Both the position numbers and the translations under genes were made by a program. A DNA stretch of 64,000 bases, taken from Methylorubrum sp. B1-46 (lineage in GTDB: Bacteria > Pseudomonadota > Alphaproteobacteria > Rhizobiales > Beijerinckiaceae). Below, one piece after another: positions 18,090 through 26,857 of the stretch. The DNA lies in the NCBI RefSeq assembly GCF_021117295.1, contig NZ_CP088247.1, positions 4,975,001-5,039,000 of the forward strand, given 5' to 3'. The notes under the pieces were generated by a model. It worked only from the letters and a program-made list of their open reading frames with translations. It did no database searches and had not been told where the DNA came from. Positions within the stretch are counted from its first letter, which is position 1, and every line of letters begins with the position of its first letter.

Positions 18090-18404
18090 ATGCGACGCCT
18101 CCTCTCGCGATGCACCCTGGCCTCCACGGCCCTGCTCATCGCCGGCACCGGCCCTGCCCTGGCGCAGCGCCTCTCCACCACGAACCTCACCTGCGCCCAG
18201 GCCCGGGCCGTGGTCATGCGGCAGGGGGCGGCGGTGCTCGGTACCGGCGGCGCGACCTTCGATCGCTTCGTGCGGGACCGCTCGTTCTGCGAGGTGACCG
18301 AGATCGGCCGGCGCGCCTTCGTGCCGACCCGCGACACGCCGGGCTGCTTCGTCGGCTTCACCTGTTACGAGCCGAGCCGCGGCGACCGCTTCGGCGATTT
18401 CTAG
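18090..18404 (+). CDS. Small secreted cysteine-containing protein
   Basis: A 104-residue protein with a clear signal peptide (MRRLLSRCTLASTALLIAGTGPALA, cleavage before QRLS). The mature part has four cysteines (LTCAQ, SFCEV, PGCFV, FTCYE), suggesting two periplasmic disulfides. It looks like the small alphaproteobacterial secreted proteins with a TCxQAR start, whose role is unknown. Confidence 0.65.
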   Translation: MRRLLSRCTLASTALLIAGTGPALAQRLSTTNLTCAQARAVVMRQGAAVLGTGGATFDRFVRDRSFCEVTEIGRRAFVPTRDTPGCFVGFTCYEPSRGDRFGDF

Positions 18405-18416
18405 AGCATCGTCTTT

Positions 18417-18463
18417 GCATCGTCTTTTTCCGAAAGCCGGTGGCAAGCTTCCGGGACGAGGCT
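18417..18463. repeat. Degenerate GCATCGTC/GACGATGC palindromic repeat
   Basis: One copy of the family seen at 11918-12084, with an intact left arm (GCATCGTC, CCGAAAG) and a mutated right arm (CTTCCGG, GACGAGGC). A duplicated half-arm (gagcatcgtc) precedes it. Confidence 0.8.
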
Positions 18464-18480
18464 CCAAGCCCCCGACGCGA

Positions 18481-18511
18481 AAACGCCCCGGCCGTGACGG
18501 CCGGAGCGCTC
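18481..18511 (-). terminator. Rho-independent terminator for the hsp20 gene
   Basis: Read on the minus strand, an 11-bp GC-rich stem (CGCTCCGGCCG paired with CGGCCGGGGCG around a TCA loop) is followed by GTTTTC. It lies about 35 bp beyond the stop of the Hsp20 gene. Confidence 0.7.
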
Positions 18512-18544
18512 CCCTTCAGGACTGTCGTCGGTACGGCCGAGCGG

Positions 18545-19015
18545 TTACGCGGCCTTCTGGACCGAGCCCTCGATGACCGGCTGGCTCGACGGCCGGCTGG
18601 CGATCTCGATGCGGCGCGGCTTCTTCGCCTCCGGGACCTCGCGGACGAGATCGACGTGGAGGAGGCCGTTCTCGAGCGCGGCGCCGGTCACCTGAACGTG
18701 ATCGGCGAGCTGGAAGCGGCGCTCGAAGGCGCGGGCAGCGATGCCTTGGTAGAGAACCTCGGACGCCTTGCCCTCGGCGGGCTTACGCTCGCCCTTGATG
18801 GTGAGGGCGTTCTCCTTCACCTCGATCGAGAGGTCGGCCTCGGTGAAGCCGGCGACCGCGACGGTGACGCGGTAGACGTTCTCACCCGTCCGCTCGATGT
18901 TGTAGGGCGGGTAGGTCGGCGCAGCCTCGGTGCTGACGAAACCGTCGAGGGCCGAGAACAGGCGGTCGAAACCGACGGTGGAACGGTACAGGGGAGCCAG
19001 ATCGAACTGACGCAT
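18545..19015 (-). CDS. Small heat-shock protein, Hsp20/alpha-crystallin family
   Basis: A 156-residue class A-type small Hsp. The N-terminal MRQFDLAPLYRSTVGFDRLF is typical of IbpA-like proteins. The alpha-crystallin domain (about 38-130) includes YNIERTGENVYRVTVAVAG and ENGLLHVDLVREVPE, and the tail ends with a polar stretch. It holds unfolding proteins for refolding by DnaK and ClpB. The ATG at 19015 has GGAGG 7 bp upstream inside a predicted RNA thermometer, so translation is probably induced by heat. Confidence 0.92.
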   Translation of the reverse strand: MRQFDLAPLYRSTVGFDRLFSALDGFVSTEAAPTYPPYNIERTGENVYRVTVAVAGFTEADLSIEVKENALTIKGERKPAEGKASEVLYQGIAARAFERRFQLADHVQVTGAALENGLLHVDLVREVPEAKKPRRIEIASRPSSQPVIEGSVQKAA

Positions 19016-19080
19016 CACATATCCTCCAAAAGAAGCAACATGCTCGATGTATTCGGGTCCGCCCGTGGGCCGGACCGTCG
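19016..19080 (-). promoter_or_regulatory. ROSE-like RNA thermometer upstream of hsp20
   Basis: On the minus strand the 5' leader ends with TTGCTTCTTTTGGAGGAT (19021-19038), matching the 3' hairpin of ROSE elements, in which a UUGCU strand masks the Shine-Dalgarno. Upstream, 19056-19076 forms a strong hairpin (GGTCCG and CGGACC, with an inner CC/GG pair). Rhizobial small-Hsp genes are controlled by ROSE thermometers of this organisation. Confidence 0.7.
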
Positions 19081-19185
19081 CGCCGCCGTCTCGGCCGGCG
19101 CGCCCCTGATATTGGTGGGAGCCAAAAACCGCGCAAGGGTCTGCTTGCGAGGTTTTCGCGTGAGCTTGAGCGAAAAATTTTTTGG

Positions 19186-19281
19186 GCATCGTCCCGAAAG
19201 GTGGCCGCCGGCTTTCGCGAAAAGACGATGCAAAAACAGGAGAATAGAGCATCGTCCTGGATCCAATATCCAGGACGATGC
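19186..19281. repeat. Paired palindromic repeats in the hsp20/hydrolase spacer
   Basis: The 46-nt element at 19186-19231 is followed after 17 nt by a second, shorter palindrome at 19249-19281, whose arms are GCATCGTCCTGGAT and ATCCAGGACGATGC. The same pairing recurs at 23838-23933 and 57076-57171. Confidence 0.9.
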
Positions 19282-19299
19282 TGTAGGGGCCCACCTGCC

Positions 19300-20292
19300 G
19301 TGCTGAGCCTTCGACCCACCCCCGGCAATCCAGTGCCGCCCGGTGCCCGCCTCGTGCCGGTCGAGACCGAGGACGGCGTGCCCCTGCGCGTCGCCACGTG
19401 GCAGCCGACCACGCGCGGCGTGAAGGGCACGGTCTGCCTGCTCCAGGGCCGGGCCGAGTTCATCGAGAAGTATTTCGAGACCATCGCGGATCTGCGTGCC
19501 CGCGGCTTCTGCGTGGTCGCCTTCGACTGGCGCGGCCAGGGCGATTCCGGCCGGCAGGTCCGCGATGCCCACAAGGGCCATGTCCGCCACTTCGACGATT
19601 ACCGCCTCGATCTCAAGGCGATCACCGAGGCGGTGCTGGTGCCGATGATGCCCGAGCCGTATTTCGGGCTCGCCCATTCCATGGGCGGAGCGGTGGCCCT
19701 GACGGGCTCGGCCGAGGGCTGGCTGCCGTTCCAGCGCCTCGTCACCGTCGCGCCGATGCTGTCCATCCGCATGGTGCGCTGGCCGGCGGCGGTCTCGCTG
19801 CTCGCGCGCGGGCTGCAGCGGCTCGGCCTCGGGCGCTGTTACGTGCCCTCCGGCAGCAAGGTCTCGATCGCCACCAAGCCGTTTCCCGGCAACCGTCTCT
19901 CGACCGATCCGGTGCGCTATGCTCGCAACGCGGCCGCCGCGCGCGAGGTCGGCGCCGGCGCGGTCGGCGATCCGACGATCGCCTGGCTCGCCTCCGCTTT
20001 CCGGATGATGCGCCGGCTCCAGGATCCGGCGATGATCCGGCGGATCCGCACGCCCTGTCTCATCATCGGCGCGGGGGCCGACCCCGTCTGTGGCACCCCG
20101 ACGATCGAGCGCTTCGTCGCCCGATTGAAGAACGGGCACCTGATCGTGCTGCCGGGTGCCCGCCACGAAATCCTCAGCGAATGCGACGCGATCCGCACCG
20201 ATTTCTGGGCGGCGTTCGACGCGTTCATCCCCGGCCACGTCTCTCGTTCCGCCACAAGGGACGCAGCGCCCTACTTTCCCGTCGCCGGCTGA
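19300..20292 (+). CDS. pldB: Alpha/beta hydrolase, lysophospholipase-like
   Basis: A 330-residue alpha/beta hydrolase with oxyanion-loop LLQGRAEFIEKY, FDWRGQGDS, nucleophile elbow GLAHSMGG (S127), an acidic residue in IIGAGADPVC and a final histidine in LPGARHEIL. The pattern is that of monoacylglycerol lipases or PldB lysophospholipases acting on membrane lysolipids. The GTG at 19300 is chosen because the upstream in-frame sequence lies inside the palindromic repeat. The symbol is by resemblance only. Confidence 0.75.
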   Translation: MLSLRPTPGNPVPPGARLVPVETEDGVPLRVATWQPTTRGVKGTVCLLQGRAEFIEKYFETIADLRARGFCVVAFDWRGQGDSGRQVRDAHKGHVRHFDDYRLDLKAITEAVLVPMMPEPYFGLAHSMGGAVALTGSAEGWLPFQRLVTVAPMLSIRMVRWPAAVSLLARGLQRLGLGRCYVPSGSKVSIATKPFPGNRLSTDPVRYARNAAAAREVGAGAVGDPTIAWLASAFRMMRRLQDPAMIRRIRTPCLIIGAGADPVCGTPTIERFVARLKNGHLIVLPGARHEILSECDAIRTDFWAAFDAFIPGHVSRSATRDAAPYFPVAG

Positions 20293-20668
20293 GAGGAGTG
20301 GGCCTCGCGGACTCTCTCCCTCCGGAGCTGTCCGCGCCCTTTGCCCAATGCCGAGGACGTCTCGGCGAACCCGTGCGGTGGGCGATCGGATCGCCGCCTG
20401 CGGCCGAAATTCGGCTGGGCCGGGTTCCGATCCGATGAGCAGGATTTCCGGTGCCTCCGGCGGCGCCGGTATGCAGGAGGCCGTTGCTGCGGCCATCCTC
20501 GGCCCTGGCAGCGAAGGACGGGCGTCTGCAGCCGGCCACGAGGCGCAATTTCCAATCGGCGGATTGCGCTGCAGCTTCGCCGCCTATGCGTGGCGACTTT
20601 GGCGTCCCCTCCCGTTTGAAAACGTCTCATACCGTTTCCGATTGGTCGCTTCGGTTTTGACCCAACGC

Positions 20669-20761
20669 CGTCATCGCGAGGCGAAGCCGAAGCGATCCAG
20701 GACGCGACATTTCCGGAAAGTGCGGAGCCCTGGATTGCTTGCGCTTCGCCTCGCAATGACG
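20669..20761. repeat. Palindromic repeat, CGTCATCGCGAGGCGAAGC family
   Basis: Terminal arms CGTCATCGCGAGGCGAAGC and GCTTGCGCTTCGCCTCGCAATGACG enclose inner arms GCGATCCAG and CCCTGGATTG. The whole would fold as a long imperfect hairpin. This type is seen once in the window. Confidence 0.8.
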
Positions 20762-20835
20762 AAGAGACACCGAGGCGATCCAGCGGAGACCGTATCATAC
20801 GGTGTCCGGTTGATCCCTTCGGGATAGCCGTCCCC

Positions 20836-20951
20836 CGTCATTCCGGGGCCGCGCAGCGGAATCCGGAATCCACCCGTGATGCGGCAGGCGCGTCTCCCGT
20901 CGAGGTCAGTCGTGGATTCTGGGTTCGCCTCCGGCGCCCCGGAATGACGGC
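20836..20951. repeat. Palindromic repeat, CGTCATTCCGGGG family
   Basis: Terminal arms CGTCATTCCGGGGC and GCCCCGGAATGACG enclose inner arms GGAATCCAC and GTGGATTC. The same family occurs at 40550-40590 (short form) and 40922-41044 (long form). Confidence 0.85.
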
Positions 20952-21448
20952 GGGAAGTGTGGAACCGAAGCGATCAATCGGGACCGGCATCACCGATCTA
21001 AATGCTCTCTCTTTAAGTATTTGATTTGAGTATTATCATATTATTCGGATAAATTGCGGCCTAATGAGCAGCGTTTCGGCGACCTCGACCGTAACGTCAA
21101 GCAAGTGCTCCGGTATTCTTGTTTGTCGATTTTTTCTCAAGGCGCAGCGGCGTGAAAGTCAATTGACACGGCGCATGGAAAGTATTTTATCGGGATTTCA
21201 GAGTGTATCGACCTGATATCCCTGTATGAAATAAATACATTTGGCAATAATACAGTGGTATGTTTGTAAAATCTTAATCTTTTCGTCAATCGCGGAACAA
21301 TACGGCCGGGTTAGATTGCAACCAGCACGGGGAATGACCCGTAATATCGATCGCCGGCTCGGCAAAGCCAATCTCAAAGTCCGCTGTATCGGCCGGGGAG
21401 ATCAATCCCACGACGGCCCGGTGCTCAGGGCGCTCCGAGGATTCAACG

Positions 21449-23755
21449 ATGACGAAGATTTCAGTCACCTGGGCGAATAGTTACTCGATCTCGATGGCTG
21501 GCGATCGGGCCAGTCTGATCCTCGCGACCGCGCAGGGTGCGGCGGACGGCTGGGCCAAATATCTTCAAGGTAACGGTACGATCGACATCACGATCGGTGT
21601 CGGCAATGTTGGCGGCGGCAACTACCTCGCCAATGGCGGTCCCAATTGGGCCTGGAGCGGAACGCGGTGGGAATACGCCGCCATCCTCGAGGCGCGCGAG
21701 GGGTATGACGGGAACGGCGGGACCCCGGAAGGGACCGTCACGCTCGGCGAGCATCGGTTGGGCGACCTGTTCTACGATCCGGCCGGAACGGCCGCGGTTC
21801 CGGGCAACAAGATCGATGCTTTCGCCCTGTTCCAGCACGAGATCGGGCACGCGCTCGGCTTCGTCGATTTCGCGGCCACGCCCGCGCCCAACGGCGCGCC
21901 GGTCTTCAACGGTGATAACACGCGGACGGTTTTCGGCGGCCCGGTCGTGCTCGATGGAGCCCGCGCGCATGTCTGGGGGATCGAGGATCTGATGGATCCT
22001 TACTCCCCCTGGGGAGGGCGTCCGGCCATCTCGGACCTCGATCTGGCCATGCTCCAAGACAAGGGGACGCCGATTGCGACTGAGCGGGCGGACAAGCTCT
22101 CGCTCGGCACGCGCAGCGACACCTTCTATGCCTATGGGGGCGACGACTGGATCGACGGCGGTGCGGGCAATGACCGGCTCTTCGGCGGGGCCGGCAACGA
22201 CACGCTCGTCGGCGGTGCTGGAAGCGATGCGCTGGATGGCGGCGACGGCACCGACAGCGCCGTGTTCGCAGGCCGCAGCCGCGATTACCTGGCCCTTTAC
22301 AATGCGGACGGCGGCGGCTCGGTCTCCATCAAACATCTCGCCTCGGGCAGCATCGACACGCTGACCTCGATCGACGCGCTGAACTTCGATGACACCGTGC
22401 TCGGCATGTCGGGGCTCCTTGCCCACCTGCAGGCGCGCTACGGCACGGGGCCAGCCGGCCGCGGCGAAACCTACGAAATGGCTCTGAACGCCGCCGCCGA
22501 CGAAGCCTATCGCGCCGACATCCCCGAGATCGACGGCGCGTTCAGCGTCACCGCGCGGGTTCGGTTCGACGATCTCGCGAGCGGCTTCTATCAGCGCGTC
22601 TTCGATACCGGCAACGGTCCGGACAGCGACAACATCTGGCTCGGCCAAGTCGGCAACGGACGCGACATGGCCTTTGAGATCCTCGACGGCGCGATCACGC
22701 ATCGCATCACCGCCGAGAACGCGATCACCGAGGGCGTGGAGGCGCGTTGGTCCGCCGCCGTCGATGAGCGGGGTTGGATGTCACTGTACAAGGACGGCGT
22801 ACGCGTCGCCGAGGGTCAGGGGGTCGTGCCGCGCGACGTGACACGCGTGAAGGACCTCGTGGGCGAGTCCAACTGGGGGGCCGACACGGCGCTGAAAGGC
22901 AGCGTCTACGATCTGACCTTCAAGGACGATCTGCCCGACATCCACGGCGCCTTCACTGCGAGCGCGACGGTCCGGTTTGAGGATCTCGATGCCGGCGCGT
23001 GGCAGCGCGTCTACGATTTCGGAAACGGCGCCGGCGCCGACAACGTCTTTCTCGGACAGATCGGCACGTCGAACGACATGCAGTTCACCATCATGAACGG
23101 CAGCAAGTCCGCCAACGTCGTGGCCAAGGGGGCGATCGTCGAGGGTCAGGAGGCGACATGGACGACGAGCGTCAACGAGACCGGCTGGATGCGCCTGTTC
23201 AAGGATGGCGTCCTCCTGGCCGAGGGGCAGGGCATCGTCCCGAAGGATATCGCGCGGGCCAACGAATTCGTCGGCAAATCCAATTGGGCCGCTGACAAGC
23301 CCCTCGTCGGCGAGGTGAGCGACCTGACCATCACGCCGTACAAGGCCATCCCCGAGATCGACGGCGCCTTCAAGATGTTCGCCGAAGTCCGCTTCGACGA
23401 TCTCGGCGGCGGCCACTTCCAGCGCGTCTTCGATACCGGCAACGGCCCGGACAGCGACAACATCTGGCTCGGCCAAGTCGGCAACGGCGACGATATGGCG
23501 TTCGAGATCTTCACCGGCACGACCAAGCACCGCATCACCGCCCTGGACACGATCGTCGAGGGTGAGATGGCGAAGTGGCAGGCAAGCGTGGACGAGGCCG
23601 GCTACATGCGCCTGATCAAAAACGACAAGGTCGTGGCCGAGGGCCAGGGCGCGGTTCCGCTGGATGTCCTGCGTACGAGCGACCTCGTCGGCCATTCCAA
23701 CTGGTCGTGGGATACCGCGCTGGCCGGGCAGGTGAAGGATCTGATCTTCGCCTGA
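21449..23755 (+). CDS. Secreted RTX metalloprotease-like protein with three LamG-like repeats
   Basis: A 768-residue protein without an N-terminal signal peptide, as for type I secretion substrates. Residues 1-210 look like a zincin: HEIGHALGFVD with H130, E131, H134 and D140 as the third-ligand position, then a possible Met-turn (EDLMDP). Residues about 231-265 hold RTX calcium-binding nonapeptides (GGAGND, GGAGSD). Three homologous 135-140-residue modules follow, starting near 358, 494 and 634, each with (I/V)RF(D/E)DL, QRV(F/Y)D(T/F)GNG, and DLVG(H/E)SNW-type endings, suggesting LamG/concanavalin-like folds. No T1SS genes are adjacent. Proteolytic activity is inferred from the motif. Confidence 0.8.
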   Translation: MTKISVTWANSYSISMAGDRASLILATAQGAADGWAKYLQGNGTIDITIGVGNVGGGNYLANGGPNWAWSGTRWEYAAILEAREGYDGNGGTPEGTVTLGEHRLGDLFYDPAGTAAVPGNKIDAFALFQHEIGHALGFVDFAATPAPNGAPVFNGDNTRTVFGGPVVLDGARAHVWGIEDLMDPYSPWGGRPAISDLDLAMLQDKGTPIATERADKLSLGTRSDTFYAYGGDDWIDGGAGNDRLFGGAGNDTLVGGAGSDALDGGDGTDSAVFAGRSRDYLALYNADGGGSVSIKHLASGSIDTLTSIDALNFDDTVLGMSGLLAHLQARYGTGPAGRGETYEMALNAAADEAYRADIPEIDGAFSVTARVRFDDLASGFYQRVFDTGNGPDSDNIWLGQVGNGRDMAFEILDGAITHRITAENAITEGVEARWSAAVDERGWMSLYKDGVRVAEGQGVVPRDVTRVKDLVGESNWGADTALKGSVYDLTFKDDLPDIHGAFTASATVRFEDLDAGAWQRVYDFGNGAGADNVFLGQIGTSNDMQFTIMNGSKSANVVAKGAIVEGQEATWTTSVNETGWMRLFKDGVLLAEGQGIVPKDIARANEFVGKSNWAADKPLVGEVSDLTITPYKAIPEIDGAFKMFAEVRFDDLGGGHFQRVFDTGNGPDSDNIWLGQVGNGDDMAFEIFTGTTKHRITALDTIVEGEMAKWQASVDEAGYMRLIKNDKVVAEGQGAVPLDVLRTSDLVGHSNWSWDTALAGQVKDLIFA

Positions 23756-23837
23756 TCGAAAACCCGTCGCCGAGGCGGCTCGCGCCCCGGCGACGCCGCC
23801 TGACGGCCAACCGCATCCCTCCAGCGGAAACGCTGGG

Positions 23838-23933
23838 GCATCGTCCCGAAAGGTGGCCGCCAGCTTTCGGAAAAAGACGATGCACAAACAAGAGGATAGA
23901 GCATCGTGCTGGATCTGATCTCCAGCACGATGC
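23838..23933. repeat. Paired palindromic repeats
   Basis: The 46-nt element at 23838-23883 is followed by a second palindrome at 23901-23933 with arms GCATCGTGCTGGA and TCCAGCACGATGC. It lies between the convergent RTX and hisN genes. Confidence 0.9.
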
Positions 23934-23948
23934 TCTAGAGGCCAAGGC

Positions 23949-24740
23949 CTACGGGTTGAGGCGTTTCAAGGCCGCCTCGTGGAGCCGACGGTCACCGGCC
24001 GCGACGATCCGGCCGCCGCCGGTGGCCGGTCCGCCGTCCCAGCTCGTCACGACCCCGCCGGCACCCTCGACGATGGGGATCAGCGCGACGATGTCGTAGG
24101 GCTTCAATCCCGCCTCGACCACGAGGTCGATCTGGCCTGCCGCCAGCATGCAATAGGCGTAGCAGTCGGCGCCGTAGCGTGACATCTTCACGTCTGCCTC
24201 CACCGCCCGGAAGCGCTCGGCCTCCTCGCCCTCACTGAATAGGCGCGGATCGGTGGTGGCGAGGATGGCCGCGCCGAGCGAGTCGAGGCGGCGAGTGTGG
24301 AGGCGGCGCTCGCCTTTGGCGGTGCGCACGCTCGCGGTCTTGCCGTCGCCGAGGAAGCGCTCGCCGAGATAGGGCTGGTGCATCAGGCCGCGCACCGCCG
24401 CGCCGTGATGGGTGAGCCCGATCAGGGTGCCCCAGGTCGGCAATCCGCTGATGAAGGCGCGGGTGCCGTCGATCGGGTCGAGCACCCAGACGCATTCCGC
24501 ATCCGCCCGCTCGGAGCCGAACTCCTCGCCGAGGATGCCGTGGCTGGGCAGCCGATCCTTGATCATCCGCCGCATCACGGCTTCCGCCGCGCGGTCGGCC
24601 TCGGTGACGGGGTCGAAGGCGCGGCCCGTGCCGTGGGACTTGTCGTCCAGGCCGAAATGCGCCCGGAAGAACGGCAGGATCGCCGCCCCGGACTGGGTGG
24701 CGAGGTCTTCCATGAACTGGGCGAGATCGACGACGCTCAT
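23949..24740 (-). CDS. hisN: Histidinol-phosphatase, inositol monophosphatase family
   Basis: A 263-residue Mg2+-dependent phosphatase with the metal-binding GEEFGSE near 70, DPIDGTRAFISGLPTWGTLIGL near 92-113 and the C-terminal GLKPYDIVALIPIVEGAGG. The ISGxPxWGTLI wording is characteristic of HisN-type histidinol-phosphate phosphatases (L-histidinol phosphate to histidinol) more than of SuhB. It lies alone on the minus strand upstream of a permease gene, so the histidine role rests on sequence alone. Confidence 0.8.
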   Translation of the reverse strand: MSVVDLAQFMEDLATQSGAAILPFFRAHFGLDDKSHGTGRAFDPVTEADRAAEAVMRRMIKDRLPSHGILGEEFGSERADAECVWVLDPIDGTRAFISGLPTWGTLIGLTHHGAAVRGLMHQPYLGERFLGDGKTASVRTAKGERRLHTRRLDSLGAAILATTDPRLFSEGEEAERFRAVEADVKMSRYGADCYAYCMLAAGQIDLVVEAGLKPYDIVALIPIVEGAGGVVTSWDGGPATGGGRIVAAGDRRLHEAALKRLNP

Positions 24741-24808
24741 CGAGGGGCAGCCTTCCGTTGCTCGCCTGAGACGAAGACGCCGGCAAGTCCTTCCGTCAAC
24801 CCGTCCCG

Positions 24809-26857
24809 TCAAGCCGGCTCGGGCAGGGCCTGACGCGGAGGGGTCGCCGCATCGCGGCGCTCGGCGGCATCGGGACCGGCCCCGCCGTCGCCCTCGTGGC
24901 GGGCGATGACCAGGATCGTCTCGATCAGGTCGCGCAGCGACGTGACATGGTCGTCCGCCCCGAGCTTGGCCCGCAGGGCCTCGTCGGAGAGCATCGGATC
25001 GTCGAGGCGCCACAGCCCGGCGACGATCGGCACGGCGTCGATCTTCTGGCGCAGCCGCGAGACGAGGCGGCGCAGATGGGTCGGCTCGCCCGACAGAGCC
25101 AGCGAGATGACGCAGACGGCCTGGGCCGGACCCGGCTCCCAAGCGCCGATGCGCACCCGCGCGACCTCGGCGAAGGGCACCTGCCGCGTGCCGAAGCCGC
25201 GCTTGCGCAGGAGCTGGTCGGCGATGGCCGCCGCCGCACCGTCGAGGAAGCCGCGGCCGGAGACGAGGAGCACCGCGCCGTCGGCGCGCCACGCTTCGGG
25301 CAGGTCGTCGGGGTCGGGCTGCGGCATCGGATCGCTCTGGCAGGCGCTGTTCCCGTCCCCCGTCCCGTCGCCGAGCAGGCGGGAGGTTTTCGAGGTAGGA
25401 TCGGGCACCGCGTCCTCGCGCGTCTCCAGATCCTCCACCAGCGCGGTGATCGAGGCGCGGATCTCGTCCTTCTGGTCGGGGGTGAGCACGCCGCGGGCGG
25501 CGTCGCGGGCGGCGAGTTCGAGACCCTTCAGCACCACGTCGTCGTAATAGGCCGAGAGCGAGCATTCCCGCAGGATCAGGTCGGCATGCTCCTGCGCTTC
25601 CTCAGGGTCGTCGGCGAGCATGCGTTGGTAGAAGTTCTCGACCGGGGTCAGGGCCGGTCGGTTGCTGAACAGCACGTCGAGGAATTCGAGCCGGTCGACG
25701 TGGCGCCCGAGCACAACGAGGCAGACGGTGAGCGGCGTCGAGAGCAGCAACCCGACCGGTCCCCACAGCCAGGTCCAGAACAGGGCCGAGACCAGCACCG
25801 AGAAGGGCGAGAGGCCGGTGGAGTGGCCGTAGACCAGCGGCTCGATGACATGCCCGACGATCGGCTCGACGAGGGCGAAGAGCAGGAAGGTCGCCAGCAC
25901 CATGCTCCAGCCCGGATCGACGGCAGCCGCGAGCGCGATCGGCAGCACTGCCGACAGGACGGCGCCGATATAGGGCACGAACCGCATCACCAGCGCGAAG
26001 ATGCCCCACAGCACCGGGCTCGGAACGCCGATGAACCAGAGCCCGACGCCGATGACGATGCCGAAGGCGGTGTTGAGGGCGAGCTGGCCCAGGAAATAGC
26101 GCGAGAGGCGCCGCGCCGCGTCGTCCATCGCCACGGTGGTGCGGTGGAGGTCGCTCGAGCCCGCAAGCCGGATCAGGCGGTCGCGCAGATCCTCCCGCTG
26201 CATCAGGATGAAGAGGAGGACGACGATGACGATGCCGGCGGTGGCCAGCGGCTGCGCCACCGGCGAGAGCACGGTGGTGGCGAGTTCGAGCGGGCTCGGG
26301 CGCCGCTCCTCCACCTGTACCACCAGGGGCTTGGCCGGCTCCGGCTCGGCCTTGCGGGCGCTGTCGCGGGCGGCCTGCTCGCGTTTGGCCCGCTCGGCGC
26401 TCTCCTTGTTCTCCTCGCCGCCCTGGTGGATCGCCCGGTTGATGTTGGCGATGTAGTCCATGGTCTGGCCGAGCGAGCCGTTGCGCAGACCCTCGATCTT
26501 GCGCTCGACGGTGCGCTGGTAGCGCGGCACGTCCTGCGCGAGTTCGGCGACCTGCACCCCGATCACGGTGGAGACCGCGCCGATGAGGCCGGCGGCGAAC
26601 AGCACCGAGACCAGCACCGCCACCGCCCGCCCCAGCCGCAGCCGGCGCAGGAAGTTCACCAGCGGACCGAGCACGAAGGACAGGAGCACCGCGATCGCGA
26701 TCGGGATCAGCACCTCGCGCGCGAAAAACAGACCCGCGACGATGATCGCGAACACGACGAGAGAGGAGGCGAGCGGACCCTTGGGCGTCTCGGCGGCGGC
26801 GACCCGCGTGGGGCGGGGCGGCACGATGAAGCCCTCACCGGGGGATATACGCTTCAT
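24809..26857 (-). CDS. AI-2E-family permease with long C-terminal cytoplasmic extension
   Basis: A 682-residue protein. Residues 25-400 have the AI-2E permease plan: paired helices near 30-95, a charged soluble loop (120-205), then helices from about 215 to 390 including VPYIGAVLSAVLPIALAAA and GHVIEPLVYGHSTGLSPFSVL. About 280 more residues follow: helical 400-520 (ENFYQRMLADDPEEAQEHAD) and a final alpha/beta part (AVLLVSGRGFLDGAAAAIADQLLRKRGFGTR) reminiscent of a cobalamin-binding or flavodoxin-like fold. The transport substrate is unknown. The start at 26857 was chosen because the family begins shortly before the first helix. Confidence 0.82.
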   Translation of the reverse strand: MKRISPGEGFIVPPRPTRVAAAETPKGPLASSLVVFAIIVAGLFFAREVLIPIAIAVLLSFVLGPLVNFLRRLRLGRAVAVLVSVLFAAGLIGAVSTVIGVQVAELAQDVPRYQRTVERKIEGLRNGSLGQTMDYIANINRAIHQGGEENKESAERAKREQAARDSARKAEPEPAKPLVVQVEERRPSPLELATTVLSPVAQPLATAGIVIVVLLFILMQREDLRDRLIRLAGSSDLHRTTVAMDDAARRLSRYFLGQLALNTAFGIVIGVGLWFIGVPSPVLWGIFALVMRFVPYIGAVLSAVLPIALAAAVDPGWSMVLATFLLFALVEPIVGHVIEPLVYGHSTGLSPFSVLVSALFWTWLWGPVGLLLSTPLTVCLVVLGRHVDRLEFLDVLFSNRPALTPVENFYQRMLADDPEEAQEHADLILRECSLSAYYDDVVLKGLELAARDAARGVLTPDQKDEIRASITALVEDLETREDAVPDPTSKTSRLLGDGTGDGNSACQSDPMPQPDPDDLPEAWRADGAVLLVSGRGFLDGAAAAIADQLLRKRGFGTRQVPFAEVARVRIGAWEPGPAQAVCVISLALSGEPTHLRRLVSRLRQKIDAVPIVAGLWRLDDPMLSDEALRAKLGADDHVTSLRDLIETILVIARHEGDGGAGPDAAERRDAATPPRQALPEPA

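Larger units (their letters stand above)
20293..21448. other. Long intergenic region with repeats and an AT-rich segment
   Basis: No convincing gene is seen in 1156 bp. The left part holds two palindromic repeats (20669-20761 and 20836-20951) and a short ACCGTA/TACGGT hairpin near 20790. From about 21000 to 21300 the base composition becomes strikingly AT-rich for this chromosome; this probably carries the promoter and a long leader of the RTX protein gene. Confidence 0.6.

Noticed and set aside
20156..20827. A 223-codon plus-strand frame spanning the end of the hydrolase gene and the repeats
   Set aside because: It reads through palindromic repeats and has no family features.
21241..21480. 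A 79-codon plus-strand frame before the RTX gene
   Set aside because: It overlaps the start of the RTX gene, shows no motif and lies in AT-rich leader sequence.
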